64,000 nt of DNA from Thelephora terrestris. Its lineage: Eukaryota; Basidiomycota; Agaricomycetes; Thelephorales; Thelephoraceae. Location: assembly GCA_015956445.1 (NCBI GenBank), contig WIUZ02000007.1:1612001-1676000 (forward strand), given 5' to 3'. The translations under genes and the position numbers were made by a program. Below, in pieces: positions 47,078 to 59,068 of the stretch; position 1 is the stretch's first letter; every line of letters begins with the position of its first letter. The notes beneath the pieces were generated by a model, which searched no databases, had not been told where the DNA came from, and worked only from the letters and a program-made list of their open reading frames with translations.

Positions 47078-48163
47078 GGTCCCACACAACACCTCTTGTG
47101 ATACATCAACCACGCGAACTATGAGCAGGGTGCACCGTCTGGTCGACGCCCTCCCCTAAGCCACCTGCTACGTCCTGCATTTTTTCTTGACTTGTCCTCG
47201 ATGATCTCACGTTTGTTCTGTTGTCTGTGCCCTTTCCTTTTACGATTCCATCCCCTTCAGTTTGGTTCAGCAGGAGAGCACTTCATTGGTAAGGCTTCTC
47301 TCTCAGAGTCACGTCCGACATTTCTTCGCGGGAAGCGTACTCTGTCCCTTTCCGGTCATACACACCTTCAGTGTTGCGTTTATACCATTTTGTACACGCA
47401 ATGGACGAGCTGCGTCTTTGTTATATATCTTCTTTTTGGGTTTCGGTTGTTATCGGCTGTCTACATTACGTGCGAATGTTATCCACTGCATATGCTGTGA
47501 CGAGACCACCCCTGAAGATATAAACGTCCAAATCCCGTCGGAGTTGGAGGCCGTGACATTATCGTTTCGACCGATGTTCCTGGTGTATGCTTGGACTTCC
47601 CCATGACTTCGAAACCCCCGAGGGCATGAGGGCTTTGATACCCCCTTCCACTTTCAACCACACCTCGCACATTTCGCTCAGGGAAGCGTCACAGCCTTAA
47701 AACCACCAAACTTCTAGGGATATATAGGAGGCGATTTTGCTCTAGATCTACTCCATCGCGTCCTTGCTACTAGTATATCCTCCTATCAACTGTTCTCAAC
47801 TGCTGGCATTGAAAACAATGGTTGAACTTATGAAGCCTTCATAAGGAATCTAGGGAAAGTTTGAGAGCATTGCCAAAATATCTCGTCGATCATTCCGGCG
47901 CGGCTGCCATCTCCGACTCTCCGAGCCGTTTTCGGCATCTCCCGTGGTACACCCTTAACCTCAAGCCACGCTCCGTAGAAGGCGCTCCGCGTCGCTTATC
48001 GCGGTGTCTTGGACTAGCGTAGTAGGAACGACTGTCTGAATTGGGATAGGAGGTGCCTAGACCCCAACGCCCGTAAGTCGCGCCCGTTCAACTACTGTCG
48101 ACATCATCGCTTCATTTAAGGCCTTTACCAGAAACGGTTGGATCTGCTGCATCGCACGTAGAC
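47078..48163. other. Intergenic stretch
   Basis: 3' flank of the ATPase gene and upstream region of BTB copy E. Nothing recognised. Confidence 0.5.
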
Positions 48164-48171
48164 TATAAATA
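48164..48171 (+). promoter_or_regulatory. TATA-like box TATAAATA of BTB copy E
   Basis: TATAAATA, 43 bp before the ATG at 48207, is the equivalent of the ATAAATAG box in the other copies. Confidence 0.6.
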
Positions 48172-48206
48172 AGACGTATGGAGGAGGACCTTTTCCTATT
48201 GCAGAC

Positions 48207-50589
48207 ATGGCGGCCACTACTGTCCTTCGCGAAGCGTTGAACAAGGGAATCTCCTCCGGAAACCTCATCGACACCAAGATCATCTTGTACTCACACCGGG
48301 AGTCATCTGGTCGAGTGTCCCAGCCAAAGGCGCTCTATGCCAGCAGCCACGTTCTGAAGACAGTCTCTTACTTTGACGGCCGTGAGTGAACCGCCACACT
48401 CGACATCACTCGGGTAGCACCTGACGGGGCTGATTTCAAGTTCTCTTCGGCAACTTTGCAGAGTCCCAGTCAAAGGACTTCAACGAAGCGGTCGACGAGG
48501 AGGAATATGCAGAAGACTACGGATATTTGTCTGACAGTGACCTTGAGGACAGTGAAGATGAAAAGGCCTCCAAACCCACAGCCAACTCCAAGACTCATCC
48601 GCTCGACCTTCCTGGGAAGGACAAGATCGTTTGCGAGGGCCACGAGGAGCGCGTCGAAAAAGGGAAGGTGGTCAAGATCCCGGACATGGCGTTCGTGACG
48701 TGGGTAAAACCAATGTCACCTTTGGCGGCCCATTGACATCAGCAGGTTCCAAGCGTTTCTGATGTACCTGTACACGGATGCGATAGAGTTCGCGCCGTTC
48801 GGATCGGAACAGAATCGCAGATCTCGAAGCGCAGAAATTGCCAACCCATCCGAAGACAAAGTCCCCCGACCGTCTCCAAAGTCCATCTACCGACTCGCGG
48901 ATAAGGCGCGTACCGTTCTTCGCGATCCGCTCGATATTGTATGTCTGACGAAGCTTCACCACAGTATGACGTCCCTGCGTTGAGGACTCTGGCGCTGAAT
49001 CAGATTCGCGGTGAACTGTCAAAGTGCGACATCGTTGAGGAATCGTTCAGCAGATTCGCGTCCCAGTGAGCAAGATACTCTTTTCACGTTGAGCACCTGT
49101 TGATTAAGGGGTGTAGGTACGATGAGATAAGGAGTGTATACGTCGAGCAACTCGCGTATATTTGGGTAGATGATTCGACAGAAGCGACCCGCACGAGTAT
49201 CGAGAAAAAGATAGACAGTTTCGGTGAAGGGAACCTCGAACACGCGGCGGAGATGGTCTCCGCATTGTGGAAGAAGGTAAACACTGAAGGAGAGGTTACG
49301 GCGCCTTCGAATACTTCCTCCGCTGTCAGTTTACCTTCTTCCTCGTTCAATGCTGGAGTACTCATTAGACGTGACCAGGCCGCACCGGTCAAGGGCCCCG
49401 CCCACTGGGACTCTGTGAAGATTGCACTCATCAAATCGATCCGGAAAGGAGTCTTCTTTGACAGGAAGTATTGGGCTAGACACTCCGATTCCTGGGAGGT
49501 GTTGAAACCCGTTCACTTTTCAAGCACGATCATGAAAGACAAGACAGAGGAACTGAACAAAAGTATGTCGCGAAACGGCTCCTGACCCACCAAAGTACTG
49601 AATATCCCCAGTGGTAAAATACCTCGTCGGTCAGAATACTCTCTCAAACGACCTCGGAGACGTGAATGTAGAGAGCGATTGTGAAGGAGACGCACAGAGA
49701 GTCGATGAGGGATCACAGGAAGCAAAAGAGGACGAGAAAGAACCAGTCCGCGCGGTTCTCGTTGTCGGTTCATTTTCAGCGTATGCACTTCTCCCCCTGC
49801 CTAGTTGTCCCAGGAGAAATGACGGACCTTTCAGATGGAAATCACTTTTCTTCTATCGCTGCACAGACGAGATCTTGTTTGCTCCACTCAAATCCCAAGG
49901 CGTCGATTCTCGCTTGAAGTACATTCGCGAAAACACGGTAGAGGCAGCACCTCCGCCCTGCTCACCGAAGAGTATCTACGTTTTGGCGAACCTAGTGAGG
50001 CAGCCTTCCGCCAAACACCTCACGCGCACGCTACTGACGTGTCAAATTTAGTTGGAGATCAAGCCCCTGTGCGACACTGCCCTAGCAGACATCAAAAGCA
50101 AAGTGACTTTGGACAATGTCGTGGATGAGGTTTTTTCGTGGGTCACTGCCGCGTAAGTGCGATGCGAAATTTCCAAAACCGGGGTTCAGCATTGTGCTAA
50201 CGCACGTCTTCAGTGAGGAGAAAATCATGGAGATGGAGAGCGAGATATTCATTCCGAATCTCAAAGACCCGAAGTTGATTGGTCTTGTGAGCGATAATAT
50301 CGGACGGATCGCCGATGGGTCTTCCCCCCACGGTGCCGGCGCGCTGAAGCTTGGTTTGAAGAAAGCCGTCGAGTCCAAGAAGCAGAGCAGAGGTGTGCTA
50401 TTGCGATGCCCTCGGAATGGCTGCCTGTGGTTCAACACCCCCGCCGCGTACGCATCCGTAGGGGCAAACATCTATTGTCCATATTGCTACGGTGTGTACG
50501 GTGGCTACTATCTGCAGTGTGTTGGCTGCAGTTACCAGAGAACGAGCAGTTATGCGTCGTGTCAAAGCTGCCAAAAGAAGTTCATATAG
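48207..50589 (+). CDS. Double-BTB protein with 8-cysteine tail, copy E
   Basis: Starts MAATTVLREALNKGISSG and keeps the family exon plan. Blocks: LIDTKIILYSHRESSG, acidic SDSDLEDSEDEK, YLYTDAIEFAPFGSEQN, SPKSIYRLADK, then FFDRKYWARHSDSWE, VESDCEGD, FYRCTDEILFAPLKSQG, SPKSIYVLANL, and a tail with paired cysteines (LRCPRNGC, YCPYC, QCVGC, SCQSC) ending KKFI. No interruption. The nearest relative is copy D, but identity is patchy: intron 1 (48382-48440) differs from that of copy D at one base in 59, while exon 1 differs at roughly one base in six. No 200-residue partner lies nearby. Confidence 0.85.
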
Positions 50590-51939
50590 GCGTGCTTATT
50601 TGGAACACCCACACCGGTAGCGGTTTTATCCTATGTAACACGCCAAGTTGCAGACTATTCTTGCTTATCTTCCACCTGGTACACATTCAGAGGACTTGAC
50701 TGGTACAGACATCTTTTTCATTCATCCAGAACCCAACGACTGTCGTGTGCATCTAACACTTCTGTGGATGCTTGGCGTCTGGAATTGAATATACATCGGT
50801 AACACGACGGTGCGGCGGGTCGAAGTTATGAGAGTTGGCCGAAAGTCATGCTTTCTTGATCTCGAGGAAAATGTAGGATGGGGAGAGGGGCCCAGGAGCA
50901 AGGGAGGGGGAGTCCTGGAGAGATATCTGGTCGGGCGTGAATCGCTGACCCGACCCATGGGCAATTTGCGCGGACGTTCGTCGCCGCTGTAACTGTCGGA
51001 AGAATTGTTTGAGTAATCCCGAGTCCACAAAAAGGGAGCCTGTTAAGTATGTACACCAAAATTATTATAAATATGCCACGAGTTTTTTCGATTACAAAAT
51101 GATCGAACGGCATCAATTTAGAGGCGTCGTCCCCCTAGGTATCGTGCCCTTCCGAATCGCGTCCTCCTCGCCCCTAAATTCGAGGCTGGATTCCAGACTA
51201 AAACGGCACGCAGCCTCTCTCTCACGCACACCCTTCTCCTACAGCACAATTCCAGCTACACAGCACCCGTTCAAAGCACTGCGGAGCTCCTTCGAGAATA
51301 ATTTTACTGTCTTGCTGCGCTTCTCAAATGTGCGCGATCTGTTTGGCCTCAATTAATAAGGGGTTTTACTAGGGAAGTGTTAACTTCAGAGATTGACGGG
51401 CGTTGCGAGGGTGTTGATAACACAGCATCAAGCCTGTCGTACACACTTGAACTCTTCCTTCTTGTCTATACAGGACCTTGGCCTTATGAGCTGTGCAACT
51501 TCTGTGAATATGGTGGGCGTGCCAGCCTTCTCTTCCCATCGTATATGATTTTGTCCTCCTGTGCTGGCTTTTTCATGCAGGAGTCGAGAACCTGCTGGAT
51601 CATGCGGGTGAGTGCTCGTTTTTGCGCTTCACAGCTTTGATCATCTGGGTGATTGGGGGCGTCGTTAGTACTGGGGTGGTGGATCCTATAGGAACCCGAG
51701 ACTTGAGCTCGAGACCATGACTCGGGATATGAACCGATAATCCCGTTGCACCGACGCAGGAAGTTGCCGCTCTTTGTTGGAAACCCTTCCAGAGGCAAAT
51801 GAACAATCAGAGGGCTGGGCTTCATACTGCGTCTAACCTTCCCCAAAGGAATGCGTGTCGGGCCCCTATCATAGCCAGTGTTGGACTCCTATCGGACATA
51901 GCCTCTTGCTAACCGCCAATGCCGCCAAAAGTCGTCGGT
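50590..51939. other. Intergenic stretch
   Basis: Between BTB copy E and the DNA transposon. No supported gene or repeat. Confidence 0.5.
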
Positions 51940-51946
51940 CATCATA

Positions 51947-51981
51947 CCCGGACAGAATTTGATCCAGCAGGAGCTAGCGGG
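51947..51981 (+). repeat. Left terminal inverted repeat of the transposon
   Basis: 35 bp, reverse complement of 58330-58364 without mismatch. Confidence 0.9.
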
Positions 51982-52224
51982 AGTGACGCGGAGCGAGCCG
52001 GATCTATCTCACGTGAGAAGGTCTAGGCCGCGCGATCCGGCTCAAGCCAGATCGCGAGTCCTTAATGAGTCCGCGTCAAGTTCAACATAGATTAACAGAG
52101 TAGATAGCATGTGTCCACGTCGTTGTCGTAGCTCGTATGAATCAATGTAAAATTTGTTCAAGTTTTTTTCTCTCAAGTCCTCCGACGACCTTGCACTTAC
52201 GCGTGATCCGGCCTGTTCCCCCCA

Positions 52225-55200
52225 ATGGATCCTCCCAAATCCGACCCCCCTCGGCTCACTTGTATGTGTGCAAGGTGTACGCAATATTTACCTGAAGGAA
52301 AGGTCGTCCCGCAAAGGACGTGGTATCAGCATAACCCTGGTGGAAAGAAATCCAAATACGCCCCCCTCACGGCCGAACAGACCCTAGCATTTGATAGGAT
52401 AGCCGCAATCCAGGACTCTCTCCCTCGTCCTAGAAGCAATACACGGAAGCGACGTCGTCTGGAAGTCGAAGAAGTCGAAGTTACCCCGCATCCAGCTAAG
52501 CGAGCCGCGGGGTCGGGCTCGGTAAGCACGCCCACACTGCATATATGCGCCTCAAAAGTACGATACTCATAAAACAATTCATGTAGGGTACTCAGACTCT
52601 TATAGAAGTTATTCCTGAGCGTGAAACGTCCCCAGAAACGGGCCCAGTTTTTCCTCTGCCTGAGCCTGAGCCCGAGAGTCTCCCTCCTCCTCTGATCTCA
52701 AGCCGCCCCATTGAAGATACTGGCCAAGATCCTCCTCCACCCTCCCCTCCACTCGAAGAATCCCATGACAGAGCCCTTGATCCTCCTCCTTCTGGCTTGG
52801 ACACAGGTCCCGATCCCCCTCAGGATGGCGATTCCGGCGAAACTCCTCCCAGTGATGATGAAGATGACTCTCACATCACGCTGGATAGCATGAAAGAAAA
52901 CTTCGCGTTCCTCCAGATGGTACGGGAAGCAACCCTAGAGGCTCAGTTCACTCCGGCTGAGCTCCAGTCCCTCCGGAATCCTGAAGACTCTAAGTTCGCC
53001 CCTTCTGACGACAAAGATCTCCTGTTATCTATCAAGTTCTTTATGTCGACCCTGGACCACCTCACATCGCAAAAGGCTTACACCGAGGCCCGTGAAGACA
53101 TACTAGATCGTTATCCCGATTCAGGGATGCTATCTTACGACCGGGTTAAGCGACTCGTATCTAATCTATCTGGGGTCCTTACTTGGAAACACGACATGTG
53201 TGTCGACTCTTGTGCCGCATTCACGGGTCCATTCGCTCCTCTGGAAAACTGTCCTCGATGTGGCAAGCCGCGATACGACCAAGAGAAACTCCAGACGTCT
53301 GGCGGAAAAGATAAGGTACCTCTGAAATCCTGCACGACGATACCCCTCGGCCCACAGCTCCAGGCTTGCTGGAAAAATCCGGAGACCGCCGAAAAAATGT
53401 CCTATCGGCGAAAAAAAACTCAGGATCTATTGGAGAAGCTTGGCCGTGGTGAGGAATTTGACTATGACGACATATTCTGCGGCGAGGATTATCTCAAGGC
53501 CGCGCAGGAAGGTACCATCAACGAGCACGATATGGTCGTCACACTTTCTCTGGACGGCGCGCAATTATTTCGCAATAAAAAATCTGATTGCTGGATCTAC
53601 ATCTGGGTCATCCTCGACCTTGCTCCCGACCAACGTTACAAGATACGGCACATTCTTCCGGGCGGTGTCATCCCCGGCCCGAAAAATCCCAAGCACCTTG
53701 ACTCTTTCCTCTTCCCGGGTCTGGCACACGTCTCTGCCCTTCAAAAGGAAGGGTTACACATCTGGGACGGCCTCAATAATACAGCTTTCGAGTCTTTTAT
53801 CTACGTTCTTCTCGTGCTCATGGATGCCGTTGCCGCTGCTGATGTGAGCGGCGCTGTTGGTCACCACGGAAAAAAGGGCTGCCGGGTGTTTTGTGGGCTC
53901 GCCGGACGAAACAAGCCTGGTGGTCCTCATTATTACCCTGCCTTACTACGTCCCCTGGATTGCGATAACCCGGCCTCAGATCACGCAGATATCGACATCA
54001 ACAAATTACCCGACGCGAACCCATCAAATTATAGAAGAGATCTCCGGAAAGTGATGGCTTCCTCGACAGAAGCCGACTACAAATCTAACCGACTTGAAAC
54101 CGGAATCAGGAAGAAAAGCATCTTTGGCGGCCTCCCTCGGATTCTACCTCTGCCGACCTGCTTCCCTGGAGATCTTATGCACCAGCCCGTGATCAATCTG
54201 ACGGGCCTAATGCTCGAGTTGTGGTGTGAGAAGGGGAACTGTAGGAAGGGCGATGATTCTTGTGAGGTCTGGGACTGGGCGGTTCTGAAGGGGAACGTCT
54301 GGAAGGCTCACGGCAAGGTCGTTGCATCGTCCTCCACCTATTTCCCTCGTTCTTTTGACCGAACTCCTCGGAATCCCGCCAAAAAACTCTCAAGCGGATA
54401 CAAAGCCTGGGAGCTGCTCTTGTATTTCTACGGCCTAGGACCGGGACTTTTCTACAAAATACTCCCGGAACAATACTACAAGCACTACTGTAAACTAGTG
54501 GTCGGCATCCGGATAATGTACCAACGTGAGTTTACGGCGGAACAGCTCAAACTCGCCCACCAACTCCTTCTCGAGTGGGTGATCGAGTTCGAGCTTCTCT
54601 ATTACCGACGGAAGACGGAACGTCTCCACTTCGTCCGGCAGTGCGTCCACTCGCTTGTACACCTCGCTCCCGAGGCCCTTCGCCTCGGACCACCTTCGCT
54701 TTCGGCTCAGTGGACTATGGAACGGATGATTGGGATATTTGGCTCCCTGATCAAACAGCCATCAAATCCCTTCGCCAATCTTGCGGAACAGGTCAAAAAG
54801 GTCGCGGAGGTCAACGCCCTGGTCTCTATGTGGCCGTCTCTCGAGCGGGTGAAGAAGGATCCGAGGGGTTCTCTTGATCTCGGCTCGGGATATATTTTAC
54901 TTGGACCCAAAGACACTCGGCCCTATCCTCTTTCTGCGGCCGAAAAAAATTCAATCGATGTTTTTTTCCCTAATTTAAGGTCTACCTCAAGAGAGACTAT
55001 CTACCGATGGGCAAGACTCCAGATTCCTAACGGACAAATCGCCCGTTCCTTTTGGAAGGAGGCTATCCGTACCACGAACGGCGCTCGGACTGATCGCAAC
55101 GTTAAGGTACGCGATCTGATTCTTACGTCTAACCTTAATTTTACGGCTGACATTGATTTAGATCTCATATCAAGGAGCCCTTCGCCTAGCGGAAATCCAG

Positions 55201-55307
55201 TTCTACTTCCAGATCGCTTCCGAGGGAGTCAACGAAACCCTCGCCCTCTGTTCGCTATATTCCCCAATCGAGGAAAATATCAGAACTTATTCAAACAACG
55301 CGCTTAA
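52225..55307 (+). CDS. Tnp2-like (Plavaka/CACTA) transposase, 1005 residues
   Basis: Two exons, 52225-52521 and 52587-55307, separated by a GTAAGC...TGTAG intron, give 1005 residues. The N-terminus has a zinc-binding start (CMCARC) followed by a disordered proline- and acid-rich region. The middle has DMCVDSC...CPRCGKPRY, then the transposase core: VTLSLDGAQLF, YIWVILDLAPDQRY, GVIPGPKNPKHLDSFLFPG, GHHGKKGCRVFCG and LPTCFPGDLMHQPVINLTG. These match the Tnp2 family order. It catalyses excision and integration of the element. The coding sequence is open throughout. Confidence 0.88.
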
Positions 55308-55646
55308 TGTATGTACTTACAATGGACAGTCCGAGTTAGTTGTAGTTCGTGTAAATACTATTATTTCGGTCGTAGCTATGATACCATTCGGTGAGCAGGG
55401 CGAAGGGACTCAAGATTTTTTTTTGGTAGAAAAATTTGCATTAGGCGTAGTAGACACGGGTACGTCGGATACTTTGGATGATGTAGACGCGTGATCCGAA
55501 TATATTGATCGGAGTCGACGCATCTCGTTCCGCATAGATTAGATTAATGCAATCGCGCACACCTTCTTTCCTTGGGGTCCCCCATTAATTTCTCTCTTTC
55601 CTCTTTTACCCGACTCCTCTCTTCACCACCACCACCTCTCCATAAA

Positions 55647-57959
55647 ATGTCCTCAAATCCCTTCGCCTTGTCTAGCGACTCAGACGGCTCAGACCCGTTC
55701 TCATTCGCGTCTCGGTCCCCCCTGGTTCAAAATCAGGATTTTCGTCGACCCCACGCGGATATGGGGTCGTCCTCACAGTCATACGACCCTGATAGGTTTT
55801 TTGGGCCTACTAGCACGCGTCCAGAGGGGTCGTTGGGAATGTACCCCAGTTCCTCGGTATGTTCTCAAAAACCTCGAAAAAAATCTGACTTGACCACGTC
55901 AAAAGCGGTCGACTCCCTACGGCCCCTTCCCCGAAACACAATCCTTTGATCCCTCTGCAGCTTCCCGCGCGCGGAAGATTCACGAGGACTACAATCGGCT
56001 GAAGCACGAAAACGAGCAATTGTTTTCACACGTGCAATCTATGAGGTACGTATTTTTTTCGTGAATATATGCGCCTATATGCGCGATGATTTAGCTGAAT
56101 TACATATCTAATCTATCATACAGCAAGTTTTTTGCTCAGACAAACCAGCAACTCGCCGCAATCGCGAATGGGATTGCCGATCTCCCCTCCAGCATCGCCA
56201 AATCCCTCGCAGATGTCCTGCCGCCCACTCCGTCGTCCAAGCCTGCCCCCAAGGCCCGGGTTCCCCTCCTCCCCCAGCTCGAACGGTCAAAATACCCAGG
56301 CGTCGCTCACTGGACCCCAGGCGAGTACAACGGCTTGCGCAAGGGCAAGCAGAAGAAGGAGGACGAGGACGACTTAGAAAACGACGATCTCTCGTCGTTT
56401 TCTGAGTCGTCCAAAGGGAAGACATCTACTCTCTCCTGTTACATGGAGGACGAGTACGGCCAAGCGATCCCCGAGTCCCAGAGGAAGGCTGCTCGCCACA
56501 CGGCGAAGCTCTTCTGGAACGGACTCTTGAAGAGGAAGACAGAGTCTGGGGCTCCCCTGAAGCTCCCCTCCAGTGGGCAGAAGGTCGACCTCGACATCAG
56601 GGAAGAGTTCGTCTTGCTGATGGAGGACGCTTACCCTTGGCTTCGCTATTGCGAAAGCCACTGGAAGGCCGATAAGATATGGAGTAACCACTACCCCAAT
56701 TGGTACAAGACTGTTACAGGTGAGGTTATTGACGTCGACATGGACGACGACGGCGCCCAGGAGCCCCCAAAAAGGACTCTCAAACGTCGTGTGGTCCACA
56801 ACGATGCGAACGACCCCCAGAAGCGTCCCCGAGTGGAGGAGGACACCTCTAAGCCTCCTGCTTCTCGTCGTCCTCTCGTACTGCGAACCAAGGTATGTTT
56901 TTTTTATTCAATCCCATTGTACACATCACTAAAGGTATCTAGCCCAACATACTGTGCGAAGCTCCCGGTTATATGTACCTCAAGATCAGCCAACTAACCC
57001 TCCCCCTATAGCGCGGGTGTTCGTGTACTTGCGGGAATTATACCGGCTCCTGTAGCTCAGGTGCGTAGTTTCTGGGTCGTCTCAATGTATTCTTTAATTT
57101 CCTATCTTTCCAGGTCAATCCGACAACTTTGGAAGGCGAGAGCCCCGCCTCTGGTTCCGGTGTTCCGCCCTCCCTCCCTCCGGCTGCTGTCTCTGCAGAA
57201 ACTGCTCCTGTTGCATCGACTTCCGGCTCTTCTTCTAGTGCTCCGAACTCTCTTGACGTCTCTGTGGCCCCCTCTGTCTCTGCCTCCGCTGCTATCCTGG
57301 AGCTCATCACCCCCTCGACTTCGACTCCGGGCGAAGTGGAACCCCAAGCTATTCCTCGTCCTCAAATTAATAATCTTGTTCCTCCTACTGGTGCTACAGA
57401 GTCTCAGGCTGCTTCCTCTACCGCTTTGACCCTTCCCTCGACTGCTCCTGCCCCCACGTCCTTCGATCTTGTCGAGCCGCCTACGTCCGGAGAAACCTCG
57501 GCTATCGATCTTGGCGACACATCTGGATCTAGGAACGACGCCGCGCCGACTCCAACAGTTCCCCAAACCCAGGCTCGCAGTAAAAAATCTCGCAAGTCGG
57601 CTCCCAAAAAGGACAAACAGCCCAAGGAGTTGACCGCGTCACAGTAAGTTTTTATTTGTTTGCTCTGCTCTACGGCTATAATAACATACGGTCTAGAATA
57701 CTGTGCTACAAAGAATGGCAGAAAACAAATGCCAGTGCCACCGAAGACGCCTTCGCAGAGTACTGGAAAACCGTTCCTGCTGCAACCAAGAGGGTAAGTC
57801 TCTTATCTCCTCTTCCCTTCATCTTATCTCACTTCGTAATCCTGTCAGAAATACACACTCCAGGCCAAGAAGCCCGTACGTCACTGTTACGACAGCTTCC
57901 TTTTATTCGCTAATGTCGCTTCTACAGGTTCCGGTTTCTGAGGAGAGTCCGTCCACCTG
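55647..57959 (+). CDS. Second transposon gene, unknown accessory protein
   Basis: Starts MSSNPFALSSDSDGSDPF at 55647. The exons include a coiled-coil-like stretch (IHEDYNRLKHENEQLFSHVQ), a long exon at about 56125-56890 (LERSKYPGVAHWTPGEYNGL, then FWNGLLKRKTESG and RYCESHWKADKIWSNHYPNW) and a Ser/Thr/Pro/Ala-rich exon at 57115-57640 ending in basic KKSRKSAPKKDKQ. CACTA elements often encode a second protein that binds subterminal repeats (TNPA-like), and this is a candidate by position only. Exact splice sites at 55.86-55.99 kb and after 57.64 kb are uncertain. Confidence 0.6.
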
Positions 57960-58329
57960 AGGCTCTCTCGTCTGTCTTGGAGGCGTGCCTGCGGCCCCCC
58001 AGAAAGGGTACCAATATACCGGGACGGCTGTGGTGTGGGTGGGAATAAGCGAGGGGATGACCCCATTTTAAAAATAGATCAGTGTTGCTGTCCGTCGACT
58101 AGAATCGATACCAATAGATTTTTTGTTGCTCCCGCTCGATACGCATAGAACCGTAATTATATTAAGATCTATCTAAATCTACCCTGCGCTACGGTCGGAC
58201 GTCGGGTTACCAGTCCACGCTCCCTCTCGCTCCTTGTCGATCTGCATGGGGCGGGTGCGACTTTCTGGCCGTTTTTGCAACTCGCATCAACCCGGATCGA
58301 CCCTGGTCTACGGATCGCTCCGGTTTGAA

Positions 58330-58364
58330 CCCGCTAGCTCCTGCTGGATCAAATTCTGTCCGGG
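58330..58364 (-). repeat. Right terminal inverted repeat of the transposon
   Basis: 35 bp, reverse complement of 51947-51981. Followed directly by CATCATA, the second copy of the target duplication. Confidence 0.9.
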
Positions 58365-58371
58365 CATCATA

Positions 58372-59068
58372 TTTCACCATTCAACCAGTGTCCGCTGGCG
58401 GTCGTCGCTCTGAACTTTGCCGAACCAATGGGAACATCTGATGGGAAGGACGGTTCCGGCTTCTTGGAGGAAGGTACAAAGTAGAATTCCGGGAACTGAT
58501 ATCGCGCATCTCCCCTTGGCGGAGGCGTGAGAACGGAAACCCGGGCCGAAAGCTATGGCCACATCGCGGCGATTTGTCGACATTTGGCCAGCACAACACT
58601 GCACGGGAGGGTTTCTCATGGAAAGATGTGGAAAACCCCGAAAGCTATCGCCAAGTGGCGGCCAATCGCAGCGATTTGGTCCCGCGTAGCCAACTATTCA
58701 TCGGCGCAACACAGCCCCGCCCTTTTCCCCACTCGATATTTAGAGCCCTGTCGTAGGCAATCCAAATCTCAAATTCTCTCTCTCTCAGTTTATTAGGCCT
58801 CGCCTTTCTCGCACTCGTGTCAATCTACCACTGGGATTTTACCTTCGGCTTGACGACACTTCCAAACACCTACGAACCGCACACCAGCTCTTTCAGGTCA
58901 CAATCATTCCGTATTCTATTATCGCTCCTCTCGCCTACCAGGCGTATTCCCAATAACCCCGTCGTCAGGGCATTTAAACCCTCGTCCCCGGCGAGCCCGC
59001 TTCGCACAAATACAAGCGCTGAACATTGAACGTCAACCCTTGCTCTTCCCAAGCCGCATACTCCTGTT
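58372..59068. other. Upstream region of the membrane protein gene
   Basis: Flank of the transposon insertion. A hydrophobic frame near 58770-58890 (LLGLAFLALVSIYHWDF) could belong to an upstream exon but has no clear link to the next gene. Confidence 0.4.

Larger units (their letters stand above)
51947..58364 (+). mobile_element. Plavaka/CACTA-like DNA transposon, apparently complete
   Basis: The ends are perfect 35-bp inverted repeats (51947-51981 and 58330-58364, starting CCCGGACAGAATTTGATCC). The 7-bp sequence CATCATA immediately flanks both ends (51940-51946 and 58365-58371) as a target duplication. Short GGATC/GATCC-type motifs are scattered just inside both ends (51990-52060, 58190-58330), like the subterminal repeats bound by CACTA transposases. 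The element carries a Tnp2-like transposase gene and a second gene downstream on the same strand. Open reading frames and intact ends suggest recent mobility. Confidence 0.85.

Noticed and set aside
58770-58890. Hydrophobic segment LLGLAFLALVSIYHWDF as a signal peptide or first exon of the membrane protein.
   Set aside because: No start codon with supporting context and no splice junction linking it to the exon at 59069 could be found.
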